The position numbers and the translations under genes are program-made. A stretch of 21,680 nt of DNA, from NCBI GenBank assembly GCA_910589035.1, contig CAJUSI010000067.1:1-21680 (forward strand). Direction: 5' to 3'. Below the pieces are notes generated by a model. The model worked only from the letters and a program-made list of their open reading frames with translations, ran no database searches and was not told the origin of the DNA. Shown here in pieces: positions 1 to 5,941 of the stretch. The first letter of the stretch is position 1, and every line of letters starts with the position of its first letter. Source of the DNA: an uncultured Acetatifactor sp. Lineage in GTDB: Bacteria; Bacillota; Clostridia; Lachnospirales; Lachnospiraceae.

Positions 1-8
1 CACATGTT

Positions 9-59
9 TCACTTGTTTAAATTTCCGTCTGCGTCGTTGTCGTCGGTCAACGATGCCAC
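9..59 (-). CDS. possible 16-residue peptide frame (unknown)
   Basis: On the minus strand a GTG at 59-57 lies 7 bases after a GGAGG motif and opens a frame of 16 codons ending in TGA at 11-9. The peptide would be acidic (three Asp in a short stretch). The ribosome-binding site and a good promoter at 151-179 are the only support. It is far too short for codon statistics and could equally be part of a structured RNA. I do not recognise it. Confidence 0.2.
   Translation of the reverse strand: MASLTDDNDADGNLNK
31..56. other. GC-rich hairpin
   Basis: GCGTCGTTG (31-39) pairs with CAACGATGC (48-56) around an 8-base loop. Read as + strand RNA the stem is complete with one G-U pair; read as minus-strand RNA it has one A-C mismatch. 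It has no T-run on the correct side to be an intrinsic terminator. It overlaps the minus-strand 16-codon frame at 9-59. Confidence 0.45.
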
Positions 60-136
60 CGCATCGCCTCCCTCCTCCGCCTAGCAGGCCGAAAATTTAT
101 CCTTCGTGAAACATAGTGGTAATTGGTGAGGGTCAT
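47..136 (-). CDS. possible 29-residue basic peptide frame (unknown)
   Basis: An ATG at 136-134 on the minus strand lies about 15 bases downstream of the -10 box at 156-151 and opens 29 codons ending at 49-47. The peptide is Arg-rich, with a run of four Arg in the middle. No Shine-Dalgarno precedes the ATG, so it would have to be translated from a near-leaderless message. It overlaps the 9-59 frame. Coding status is doubtful. Confidence 0.15.
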   Translation of the reverse strand: MTLTNYHYVSRRINFRPARRRREAMRWHR

Positions 137-150
137 ACTAGCTTAGCTGA

Positions 151-179
151 ATTATAAAATAATCATTGGCTCCTTACAA
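151..179 (-). promoter_or_regulatory. minus-strand sigma-A promoter
   Basis: Read on the minus strand, TTGTAA (179-174) and a perfect TATAAT (156-151) are separated by exactly 17 bases. Transcription would start near 144 and run leftward out of the window through the hairpin and short frames at 9-136. The gene it serves, if there is a longer one, is beyond position 1. Confidence 0.6.
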
Positions 180-196
180 TATTTTATCGGCTATTT

Positions 197-286
197 TCAA
201 CGTGTACACAATTCTGAAAAGGGAGTTGATAAATTGTTTCCACTCTTCTGACCCGGTGTTCTGTGCAGAACCATTTTGATGAGCAA
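197..286 (-). CDS. possible 29-residue peptide frame (unknown)
   Basis: On the minus strand a GGGGAGG motif (299-293) is followed 6 bases later by TTG at 286-284, opening 29 codons that end with TGA at 199-197. An in-frame ATG directly abuts the GGAGG. The peptide has no recognisable domain. It lies just upstream of the minus-strand promoter at 151-179. Only the ribosome-binding site supports it. Confidence 0.17.
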   Translation of the reverse strand: MLIKMVLHRTPGQKSGNNLSTPFSELCTR

Positions 287-369
287 AACCATCCTCCCCT
301 TTTTTCCTTTGGCACTTATCTTATCACAATTCCAAGGATATAGAAACAGCAAATTTTCCGGCCATATCA

Positions 370-398
370 TTGATTTACGTGTCCGTTAGCGGTATAAT
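370..398 (+). promoter_or_regulatory. sigma-A promoter for the 434 gene
   Basis: TTGATT (370-375), a 17-base spacer and a perfect TATAAT (393-398) give an expected start near 405, about 30 bases before the GTG start at 434. It probably drives the small gene and the glycosylase behind it. Confidence 0.75.
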
Positions 399-433
399 TA
401 AGATGAGACAGACGCAGGCGGACAGGAAGGAAC

Positions 434-709
434 GTGGACAGATATGAAAACACGAAGATTCCATGTGTATGCCGGACGGGAGACCTGCAGGGCATCCTGA
501 AGGAGTTTCAGGAGACATTTGACGTGTATTATGTACCCACATACTCTGATGACGGCGCTGCTTCTTTCAGGGGTGCCGGGAGTCTGGAGGGACTGGGAAC
601 CAACTTTTCCGGCTCTCATCTGGGCAACCGGCAGGTTCTGGCTTTTATGAATACGATTGTGTGTCTCTGGAGGGAATACAGATGGTCTGACCATCTTAAG
701 GTTGAGTAA
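434..709 (+). CDS. hypothetical 91-residue protein
   Basis: I do not recognise this protein. It starts with GTG; AGGAAGGA sits just upstream at about 424-431, and a strong promoter lies 30 bases further up, so expression is well supported. The 91-residue product has no signal peptide, membrane segment or known motif. It has two early Cys (about residues 11 and 13), a Gly/Ser-rich middle and a C-terminal part with several Trp and Tyr. The stop is followed 77 bases later by the DNA glycosylase start, so the two are probably co-transcribed. No function is proposed. Confidence 0.55.
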   Translation: MDRYENTKIPCVCRTGDLQGILKEFQETFDVYYVPTYSDDGAASFRGAGSLEGLGTNFSGSHLGNRQVLAFMNTIVCLWREYRWSDHLKVE

Positions 710-786
710 GCGGAGAAAACCATTTGTGGGCAGAAAGCGGAAGAGAGATTCCGGGAGCATACACATGCTCACAGAAAGGACAGCGC

Positions 787-1512
787 ATGCTGCGTTTGGA
801 TGGAAATGATATGGACGCAGCAGGTTTGGAGGAAACAGGTATGGATGCAGCAGGTTTGGACGGAACAAATATAAGAGGATTACAAAAACGTCTTCCAAGG
901 GATTTCTTTACCAGGGACGGCATCACTGTGGCCAGGGAGCTGTTGGGAAAGATATTGGTGCATGAAACTGCCGTGGGCACAGTCCGGGGGATAATCACGG
1001 AAGTGGAGAGCTACATGGGGGAGACGGACAAGGGGTCGCACACCTACGGAGGAAAGCGCACGGCACGGACGGAACCCATGTACCATAACGGGGGCACAGC
1101 CTATGTGTATTTGATCTACGGTATGTACAGCTGCATGAACATTGCCGCCATGACGGAGGGGATTCCCCAGGCCGTGCTGCTGCGGAGCGTGATTCCGGCG
1201 GACAATGAGGCCAAGGAGAGGATGCTTGCCCTGCGCCTGGAGGAAATGAACCGGAAGCGGACGAAGAAGGGGGAAGCGCCGCTTTCCGGCTGTCCGGTGA
1301 GCCTCACAAAGCACCTGGCGGACGGCCCGGGGAAGCTCTGTACCGCTATGGGGATTACCAGAGCGGACAATGACGTGGATATGGGGGAGAGCGGGAGCTT
1401 TTATGTGACGGAGGGAATCAAGGTAGAACCGGAGCGCATCCGGGCGGGAAAGCGGATCGGCATAGATTATGCGGAGGAAGCCGCGGATTATCTCTGGAGA
1501 TTTTACCTTTAG
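787..1512 (+). CDS. DNA-3-methyladenine glycosylase (AAG/MPG family)
   Basis: This monofunctional base-excision repair glycosylase removes alkylated purines such as 3-methyladenine and hypoxanthine from DNA. The family fold starts at about residue 37 (LPRDFF). The motif TEVESYMG holds the catalytic Glu74 and, by alignment with human AAG, Tyr76 and His85 correspond to Y127 and H136. Further family blocks are AYVYLIYGMYSCMN, AVLLRSVIP and LADGPGKLCTAMGIT. I chose ATG 787 because AAGGA lies 6 bases upstream; a TTG at 724 is in frame but has no such site. The product is 241 residues, longer than the usual ~200 because of a repetitive N-terminal extension (two 10-residue units at residues 9-28). 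Whether the extension is translated depends on the start: ATG codons at 811 and 841 open each repeat. Confidence 0.93.
   Translation: MLRLDGNDMDAAGLEETGMDAAGLDGTNIRGLQKRLPRDFFTRDGITVARELLGKILVHETAVGTVRGIITEVESYMGETDKGSHTYGGKRTARTEPMYHNGGTAYVYLIYGMYSCMNIAAMTEGIPQAVLLRSVIPADNEAKERMLALRLEEMNRKRTKKGEAPLSGCPVSLTKHLADGPGKLCTAMGITRADNDVDMGESGSFYVTEGIKVEPERIRAGKRIGIDYAEEAADYLWRFYL
811..870 (+). repeat. two tandem 30-bp repeats in the glycosylase N-terminus
   Basis: Two adjacent 30-base units (811-840 and 841-870) match at 25 of 30 positions and encode MDAAGLEETG and MDAAGLDGTN. A weaker partial third copy precedes them at about 796-810. Each full unit begins with an in-frame ATG. The duplication extends the protein ahead of its conserved core and does not touch the catalytic domain. 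Confidence 0.8.
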
Positions 1513-1570
1513 GCGCTTATTTCATCTTTTCCAGGACAGGGAAACAAAGGGGGCTCTGTAAGGGGAGCAT

Positions 1571-1739
1571 GCTCTATGAGGACAGTATAGAGCTATCGCG
1601 AAGCGATTTAAATAGTCCAGCTAAGAAATGCCAATAGGAGATTCAAAAACAGTCTCGGAACGAAGGTGCCCGGAAGGGTTTTCAGACGCAATAGCGGCTG
1701 AATAACCCTTCCCTCGTTGGGGCACCGGAGTGCAGAGAC
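1571..1739 (+). ncRNA. highly folded leader RNA or small RNA (unclassified)
   Basis: The gap between the glycosylase and the DUF4272 gene is full of helices. Hairpin 1: GCTCTAT (1571-1577) with ATAGAGC (1587-1593). Hairpin 2: ATCGC (1595-1599) with GCGAT (1603-1607), loop GAA. Domain 3 is nested: GTCTC (1652-1656) with GAGAC (1735-1739); GGTGCCC (1665-1671) with GGGCACC (1720-1726); GGAAGGGTT (1672-1680) with AACCCTTCC (1704-1712); TTCAG (1681-1685) with CTGAA (1698-1702). AACGA (1659-1663) could also pair with TCGTT (1714-1718), giving a pseudoknot or an alternative fold. The domain ends 11 bases before the AGGAGG (1751-1756) of the next gene. It does not match any riboswitch consensus I know. 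Confidence 0.6.
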
Positions 1740-1763
1740 GGAACTTTAATAGGAGGAAGTGTT

Positions 1764-3014
1764 ATGGGTATGTTTGACAAACTTAAGAAAAACAGGGTCC
1801 CGGAGCGGGTACAAGGAGCGGCGATGCTTTTCTGTCCGCTGCCGGACTGCGAAAAGATTTTAGAGCAGATAGAGGAGCTGTTCCAACTTGCCCACGGAGA
1901 GGGCGGGAACAATATTACTTTGCGGCAGGATGATATGGAGATCGTCTTTCTGGCGCTTACTCCTGAGGGGGAGGGAGAGAATGCCCAATATGCAAGGGGA
2001 CAGCTTCAGGGTGTGGCGGGCTACGTCTATCAGAGCGAGACACCCCTGTTGGAAATCAAGCGCAACCTGTTCTACCACCTGCGCCAGTGCAAAAGCCTGG
2101 TTCATATCGTCTACTCCTTCGACAGCGCAGATCCCGGGGAGACAAGGGAGAAAGAGGAGCAGATTATGACGGCCATATACGCCGTCACGGAAAAGCTTGA
2201 GGGGATTGTCACCTTTGGGGACGGTATGACCCTGCAAAACGGCAGGGGAGAGGTAATCCTGGATAAGGCGGGAAAGAGCGAACTGGAATATTATATGCCC
2301 GCAGAGCTCCCCCTGCCGGATGACTGGGCAAAAGACGCACCTCCGGAGAGCCTGGAGCGGCGGAACAAGTCCATGGAACTGCTGCGGGAGAGGCATATCT
2401 ATGTCACACCCTGGCTGCCCCTGCTGTGGGAGAAGGCGGAGGAGCCGGGCCGCAGTGCGGCGGAGGTCTGCGGCCGTGCGGCGGCGCTGCTGATTGTGTC
2501 TCTGTACTCCGAGTGCCGGATGGGGGAGCATATGTCTTACGAGGAGGCGCGGGAATTTGTGGCTCCTATTCTGGCGGGATATGGGGCGGAAGAGTATTTT
2601 TCGCCGAAGGAAAAAGAATACCTGGACAACCCTGCCTCCACCGAGCAGGAGCAGATTCAGTTTGCATGGCAGTATGAGAACCTGTGGGTGATGGAGTGGG
2701 CACTGGGCTTCACCGATGATCTGTTCTGGCCGGATCGTATCTGCGATGTTCCCGGTTCGGCGCGGCTGATGCAGGAGCATCCCACCATGGAGGCCTTGCT
2801 GGCAGCGGCGAAGCTGCGCTCCCGGAAGGAGCTGCTGGAGCAGGCCGATTTGATCTACCGTCTCCACTGGGCCTGTGTGGATGCACAGGTGACGGGGATG
2901 CCCGCGCCGCAGAATGTAGATGCGGGCGTGGTCATGGAGCGCCATCACGCCCTGTTCTGGCTGGCCGGCTGTGATGAGATGTGCCCCTGGGATGAGGTGG
3001 ATCTGTCTACCTGA
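1764..3014 (+). CDS. DUF4272 domain-containing protein
   Basis: A 416-residue soluble protein of unknown biochemical function. The C-terminal half (about 197-416) matches DUF4272: an ERRNKSMELL-type opening, the block WQYENLWVMEWALGF (302-316), DLIYRLHWACVDA (362-374), GVVMERHHALFWL (388-400) and the family's closing WDEVDLST (409-416). The first ~190 residues form an additional N-terminal region I do not recognise. The start is ATG 1764, 7 bases after AGGAGG. The protein opens with MGMFDKLKK, similar to the MGLFGKKK opening of the gene at 3241. Its neighbour carries an Imm33 domain, so a role in toxin immunity is possible, but this is inferred from context only. The gene is preceded by a folded leader RNA at 1571-1739. 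Confidence 0.88.
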   Translation: MGMFDKLKKNRVPERVQGAAMLFCPLPDCEKILEQIEELFQLAHGEGGNNITLRQDDMEIVFLALTPEGEGENAQYARGQLQGVAGYVYQSETPLLEIKRNLFYHLRQCKSLVHIVYSFDSADPGETREKEEQIMTAIYAVTEKLEGIVTFGDGMTLQNGRGEVILDKAGKSELEYYMPAELPLPDDWAKDAPPESLERRNKSMELLRERHIYVTPWLPLLWEKAEEPGRSAAEVCGRAAALLIVSLYSECRMGEHMSYEEAREFVAPILAGYGAEEYFSPKEKEYLDNPASTEQEQIQFAWQYENLWVMEWALGFTDDLFWPDRICDVPGSARLMQEHPTMEALLAAAKLRSRKELLEQADLIYRLHWACVDAQVTGMPAPQNVDAGVVMERHHALFWLAGCDEMCPWDEVDLST

Positions 3015-3078
3015 CAGATTGGGCGGGAGCTTTAGCAGATGGCGCAGGAGCGGCGGGAGAACCTGCCTGGACTTTCGT

Positions 3079-3183
3079 AAGGAGGTAGTTCCTAAGGAAG
3101 TATTACGATATAAAGAAGCAAGGGATTATGAGGCTGTCCGACAGAAGAACATTGCTGCAGGGATGCCGGCGTTTTGTTCCTGA
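3079..3183 (+). pseudogene. orphan C-terminal coding remnant (unknown family)
   Basis: After the DUF4272 stop, the frame at 3079-3183 reads as a plausible protein tail (KEVVPKEVLRYKEARDYEAV... ending in PAFCS) with sensible amino acid composition. AAGGAGG (about 3078-3084) lies just at its beginning, but no ATG, GTG or TTG follows in that frame before the conserved-looking part. It therefore looks like the 3' end of a gene whose front was lost, perhaps another immunity-type gene. The family is unknown and chance remains possible. Confidence 0.3.
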
Positions 3184-3208
3184 AAGTGCAAATTTATTTC
3201 TTTATAAT
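3180..3208 (+). promoter_or_regulatory. sigma-A promoter for the Imm33-DUF4241 gene
   Basis: CTGAAA (3180-3185), a 17-base spacer and a perfect TATAAT (3203-3208) predict a start near 3215. AAGGAGG at 3224-3230 and ATG 3241 follow, so the leader is short. The -35 box overlaps the stop of the remnant at 3079-3183. Confidence 0.6.
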
Positions 3209-3240
3209 CTCTAAGACAAAAATAAGGAGGAGCAGGGATT

Positions 3241-4491
3241 ATGGGACTGTTCGGCAAAAAGAAGGATGAAAAGGCAGCTCAGGGCAAATCAGAGCGGGGA
3301 ACCGGGCGGCAGGCGAAGGAACAGCTGCAGGGAAACCAAAAGAAGGAGGAACAGCCGCAGAAAAAACGGGAGCATACAGAGCAGATGGCGTCCTCCTGCT
3401 CCAGGGAAGGACAGGAACCGGTGAAACAACAGGAGGGAGAAAGCCAACAGGAAATGAAAGTTTACATCCGTGGGGCGGGGGGCACCATTGTCACAAAATC
3501 CATCTTAAACGGCACATCCAGGCTGAAATGGCTGTTCCGGCAGGACAGCGGGTATGGCAACGGCTGGGTGGCCTTCGGGGACAGGGACAGCCAGGAATAT
3601 GTGAATGACGCGGAAAACATGGAAATCGTGGACTTCAACACTCTGGCCAACATCGAACCCACCGTTGTAAATGTATTCTACATGCCCATGGGCAGCGATT
3701 TGGAATTTTGCTCGGATGAAACGGGAAAGTATTTCGTGGATACGAGAACCGGAGAGGAAATCCGGGAGCCGGTGAAGCATCCGGCCCAGATTGCCTTTGA
3801 GAAGAACCTGAAATTCCTGAATCAGGATACTTATCCGGCAGATTTTTTTCAGATGCTCTTCACGGAAAGCAGCAAAATCAAAGTAGTCCGGGCAGGAGAG
3901 GCGGATTTTCCTACCGGGAGGGTAGTGCTGGCAGACCCAATAGCCTATCTGGGCACCCGGTACGAGACGGTGCTGGACAGAAAGGTTTCGGCGGGAAGCT
4001 ATCCGGTGGAGCTGTCGGTGTGTCTCTCCGGGATTGCGGGCCTGCGGATTGCCGCTGCAAGGCTTTTGCTCAGCGAAAGGCAGGCTGTCCGTTATGAGAT
4101 TGCCATGCCTGAGGGAAAGAAGCCGGAGGATCTGCAAAAATCCGGCGCGTTTACCTTTTTCGGCGTGGATGCCGGTCTTGCCTGCTTTGCGGACGGGAAG
4201 GTTTCGGAGGAGAACCGGCTGTTTTTTGAAAAGTGGATGAAAGAGAACCCAGGGAAAAATAAGTACACAGACTACTTCGAAGCTCTTTTTCAGAAAAGCT
4301 ATGAAGCCAATCCCCGGTTCCAGAACCAGGGCGGGAACTTTCTGGAGTGGAAGCTGCCGGAAAGCGGCTTGAGGACGGTTCTGTTTTCCAGCGGCATGGG
4401 GGACGGGATTTTCAGCGGGTACTGGGGGCTGGACGCAGAGGGGGAGGCAGCCTGCCTGACAGTGCCGTTCATGAATCCGGAGTATTTTTGA
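3241..4491 (+). CDS. Imm33 (DUF2185) - DUF4241 fusion protein, putative immunity protein
   Basis: A 416-residue protein with two recognisable domains. Residues 1-72 are a charged, Lys/Gln/Glu-rich linker that starts MGLFGKKK. Residues about 77-165 match DUF2185, known as immunity protein Imm33: IVTKSILNGTSRLKWLFRQ, a GWVAFGDRDSQEYVND block and VDFNTLANIEP. Residues about 212-412 match DUF4241: FPTGRVVLADP (223-233), FFGVDAGLACFAD (306-318) and FSSGMGDGIFSGYWGLDAEG (382-401). Imm33 domains are found next to polymorphic toxins and are thought to neutralise them; the function of DUF4241 is not established. No signal peptide or membrane segment is seen, so it should act in the cytosol. The start is ATG 3241, 10 bases after AAGGAGG, with its own promoter at 3180-3208. 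No toxin gene lies in the window. Confidence 0.87.
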   Translation: MGLFGKKKDEKAAQGKSERGTGRQAKEQLQGNQKKEEQPQKKREHTEQMASSCSREGQEPVKQQEGESQQEMKVYIRGAGGTIVTKSILNGTSRLKWLFRQDSGYGNGWVAFGDRDSQEYVNDAENMEIVDFNTLANIEPTVVNVFYMPMGSDLEFCSDETGKYFVDTRTGEEIREPVKHPAQIAFEKNLKFLNQDTYPADFFQMLFTESSKIKVVRAGEADFPTGRVVLADPIAYLGTRYETVLDRKVSAGSYPVELSVCLSGIAGLRIAAARLLLSERQAVRYEIAMPEGKKPEDLQKSGAFTFFGVDAGLACFADGKVSEENRLFFEKWMKENPGKNKYTDYFEALFQKSYEANPRFQNQGGNFLEWKLPESGLRTVLFSSGMGDGIFSGYWGLDAEGEAACLTVPFMNPEYF

Positions 4492-4500
4492 ACCGCGGAT

Positions 4501-4803
4501 TTGAAACTGCAGTGTGTTCCTGATAGCGAAAGTGCGCAATCCAATAAGGCTGACAGATATAAAAGCAGGGGAGCAGCGCAGGGCGGAATTGACAATTTTG
4601 AAGAAAACTGCGCCGAAGCCTCCGTCATCGCAAGGGACATCACGGCTGCTTTGCTGGATGAAATCAGGCGGGTTAAGAAATCAGGTAAGATTCCACTTGA
4701 TTTTTTCCGGAGAGAAGAGGATAATACAGGTAGATTCGCAGATGCACAAAAGATACAGGCTGTGCCAAACGCGGCTGAAAGGGAGGGGGATGGAAAACGA
4801 TGA
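4501..4803 (+). pseudogene. possible gene remnant before the chromate transporter genes
   Basis: This 308-base gap contains an open frame ending at 4801-4803, overlapping the ATG at 4800. The part around ENCAEASVIARDITAALLDE and IRRVKKSGKIPLDFFR looks protein-like. The only possible upstream start is a TTG at 4501 without a ribosome-binding site. I read it as the 3' part of a decayed or truncated gene of unknown family. A short real gene cannot be excluded. The promoter for the downstream operon (4697-4725) lies inside it. Confidence 0.28.
4697..4725 (+). promoter_or_regulatory. sigma-A promoter for the chromate transporter operon
   Basis: TTGATT (4697-4702), a 17-base spacer and GATAAT (4720-4725) place the start near 4732, about 70 bases before ATG 4800. 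It would serve the two transporter halves and the response regulator, whose genes overlap one another. Confidence 0.6.
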
Positions 4804-5387
4804 AACAGATTATGGAATTATTCCTGGCTTTCAGCAGAATAGGGGCGCTTACATTTGGCGGCGGATATGCCATGCTCTCCCTGCTGGACTATGAATGTGT
4901 GGAAAAGAGGAACTGGCTCACAGAGGATGAACTGATGGAGATTACGGTCATTGCGGAATCTACTCCGGGTCCGATTGCCATCAACTGCGCCACCTACACG
5001 GGATATAAGCTGGCCGGTATGGGAGGAGCCGTTTCCGCAACGGTCGGCATGGTTTTCCCGTCCTTTGTTCTGCTTTTTGCAATTTCGGTTTTTTTTGAGC
5101 AAATGCTTGTGGTGGAGATCATTGAAAAGGCGTTCCGGGGAATCCGGATCGGGGTTTCCATTCTGATTATACAGGCGGCAGTCAGGATGATAAGGAAGAT
5201 GGTGAAAAAGTCTCCGGATAAAAAGCTTCAGATATGTATTGCCATATTCTTCTTTCTTGCCGTGTTTCTTATGAATATTGCGGGGGTGCATATTTCCACC
5301 ATCTATCTCATCCTGTGCGGCGGTCTGTGCGGACTGGTGCTCTTTCGAAGTTCAGAGAATGAAAAGGCGGGGAGGGATGATTCTTGA
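4800..5387 (+). CDS. chromate transporter, N-type half (short-chain CHR family)
   Basis: One of two half-length CHR-family membrane proteins that are expected to work as a heteromeric pair. CHR proteins export chromate in some bacteria, but many homologues have unproved substrates. The 195-residue product shows FSRIGALTFGGGYAML near the start and the signature STPGPIAINCATYTGYKLAG, followed by several hydrophobic membrane segments. The ATG at 4800 follows a GGGAGGGGG stretch. The stop TGA (5385-5387) overlaps the TTG start of the second half by 4 bases, so the two are translationally coupled. Both the gene order and the half-length fit the paired short-chain type. Confidence 0.9.
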   Translation: MKQIMELFLAFSRIGALTFGGGYAMLSLLDYECVEKRNWLTEDELMEITVIAESTPGPIAINCATYTGYKLAGMGGAVSATVGMVFPSFVLLFAISVFFEQMLVVEIIEKAFRGIRIGVSILIIQAAVRMIRKMVKKSPDKKLQICIAIFFFLAVFLMNIAGVHISTIYLILCGGLCGLVLFRSSENEKAGRDDS

Positions 5388-5941
5388 TTTATATAAGATT
5401 GTTTGCCGCTTTCCTGAAAATAGGCTTATTTTCCTTTGGCGGCGCGTATGGTGCGATTCCTTTGATCAGAGATGTGGTTCTTGCCAACCAGTGGATGGAT
5501 GCGGAGATGTTTTCCAATCTGGTTGCGCTCAGCGAGTCCACGCCCGGTTCGATTATGGTAAATATGGCTACCTATGTGGGAAGTAAGCAGGGGGGCTTCT
5601 GGGGGGCGGTAATCGCCACCACCGGCGTGGTCCTGCCATCGTTTTTTATTCTGCTGGCAGTTACGATTTTGTTTCATAATCTTCTGAAGCACAAAAAGGT
5701 GCAGGCTGTGTTAAAGGGCATAAAGCCCTGCCTGATGGGTGTGATTCTGGCTACGGGCCTTCATATGGCGGTTTCCATATGCATGGAAAGCGATTCTTTC
5801 GCGGTAGATCTGGCAGCGTGTGCGATTCTGCTTGTTTTGGGTCTTGGCATTATTTTGTATAAGCTTGTCAGGAAAAAGGAAGCTCCGCCGATTGTACTGC
5901 TCCTGCTGGCAGCGATTATGGGGTGTGTTTTTTATGATTGA
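5384..5941 (+). CDS. chromate transporter, C-type half (short-chain CHR family)
   Basis: The 185-residue partner of the preceding protein. It repeats the same architecture: FLKIGLFSFGGAYGAIPLI near the start, then the signature SESTPGSIMVNMATYVGSKQGG, then hydrophobic helices. The second Pro of the family's PGP motif is Ser here (PGS), unlike the first half. The start is TTG 5384, inside the TGA of the upstream gene, with GGAGGG 8 bases before; the ATG at 5377 is out of frame. The end overlaps the response-regulator start at 5934 by 8 bases. The role is presumed oxyanion transport in the cell membrane; the actual substrate is unknown. Confidence 0.88.
   Translation: MIYIRLFAAFLKIGLFSFGGAYGAIPLIRDVVLANQWMDAEMFSNLVALSESTPGSIMVNMATYVGSKQGGFWGAVIATTGVVLPSFFILLAVTILFHNLLKHKKVQAVLKGIKPCLMGVILATGLHMAVSICMESDSFAVDLAACAILLVLGLGIILYKLVRKKEAPPIVLLLLAAIMGCVFYD

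Larger units (their letters stand above)
4..114. repeat. 9-bp inverted repeat bracketing a short minus-strand element
   Basis: ATGTTTCAC at 4-12 is repeated exactly in inverted orientation as GTGAAACAT at 106-114. The roughly 90 bases between hold a GC-rich hairpin and two short minus-strand frames. No transposase or target-site duplication is visible. The repeat could close a long RNA stem in the minus-strand transcript or mark a small dispersed element. The window starts only 3 bases before it, so the true left limit is unknown. Confidence 0.4.

Noticed and set aside
1652..1739. c-di-GMP, T-box, cobalamin or SAM riboswitch
   Set aside because: None of the characteristic core sequences of these classes is present, only stem complementarity.
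1860..2948. 362-codon open frame on the minus strand
   Set aside because: It is antisense to the DUF4272 gene, with composition (His, Gln, Arg, Leu rich) typical of shadow frames and no ribosome-binding site or family match.
3505..4539. 344-codon open frame on the minus strand
   Set aside because: Antisense to the Imm33-DUF4241 gene, whose domains are clear; the reverse frame has no recognisable domain.
5820..5933. N-terminal extension of the response regulator
   Set aside because: It lies within the chromate-transporter gene and would add a stretch unrelated to receiver domains. ATG 5934 fits the family start.
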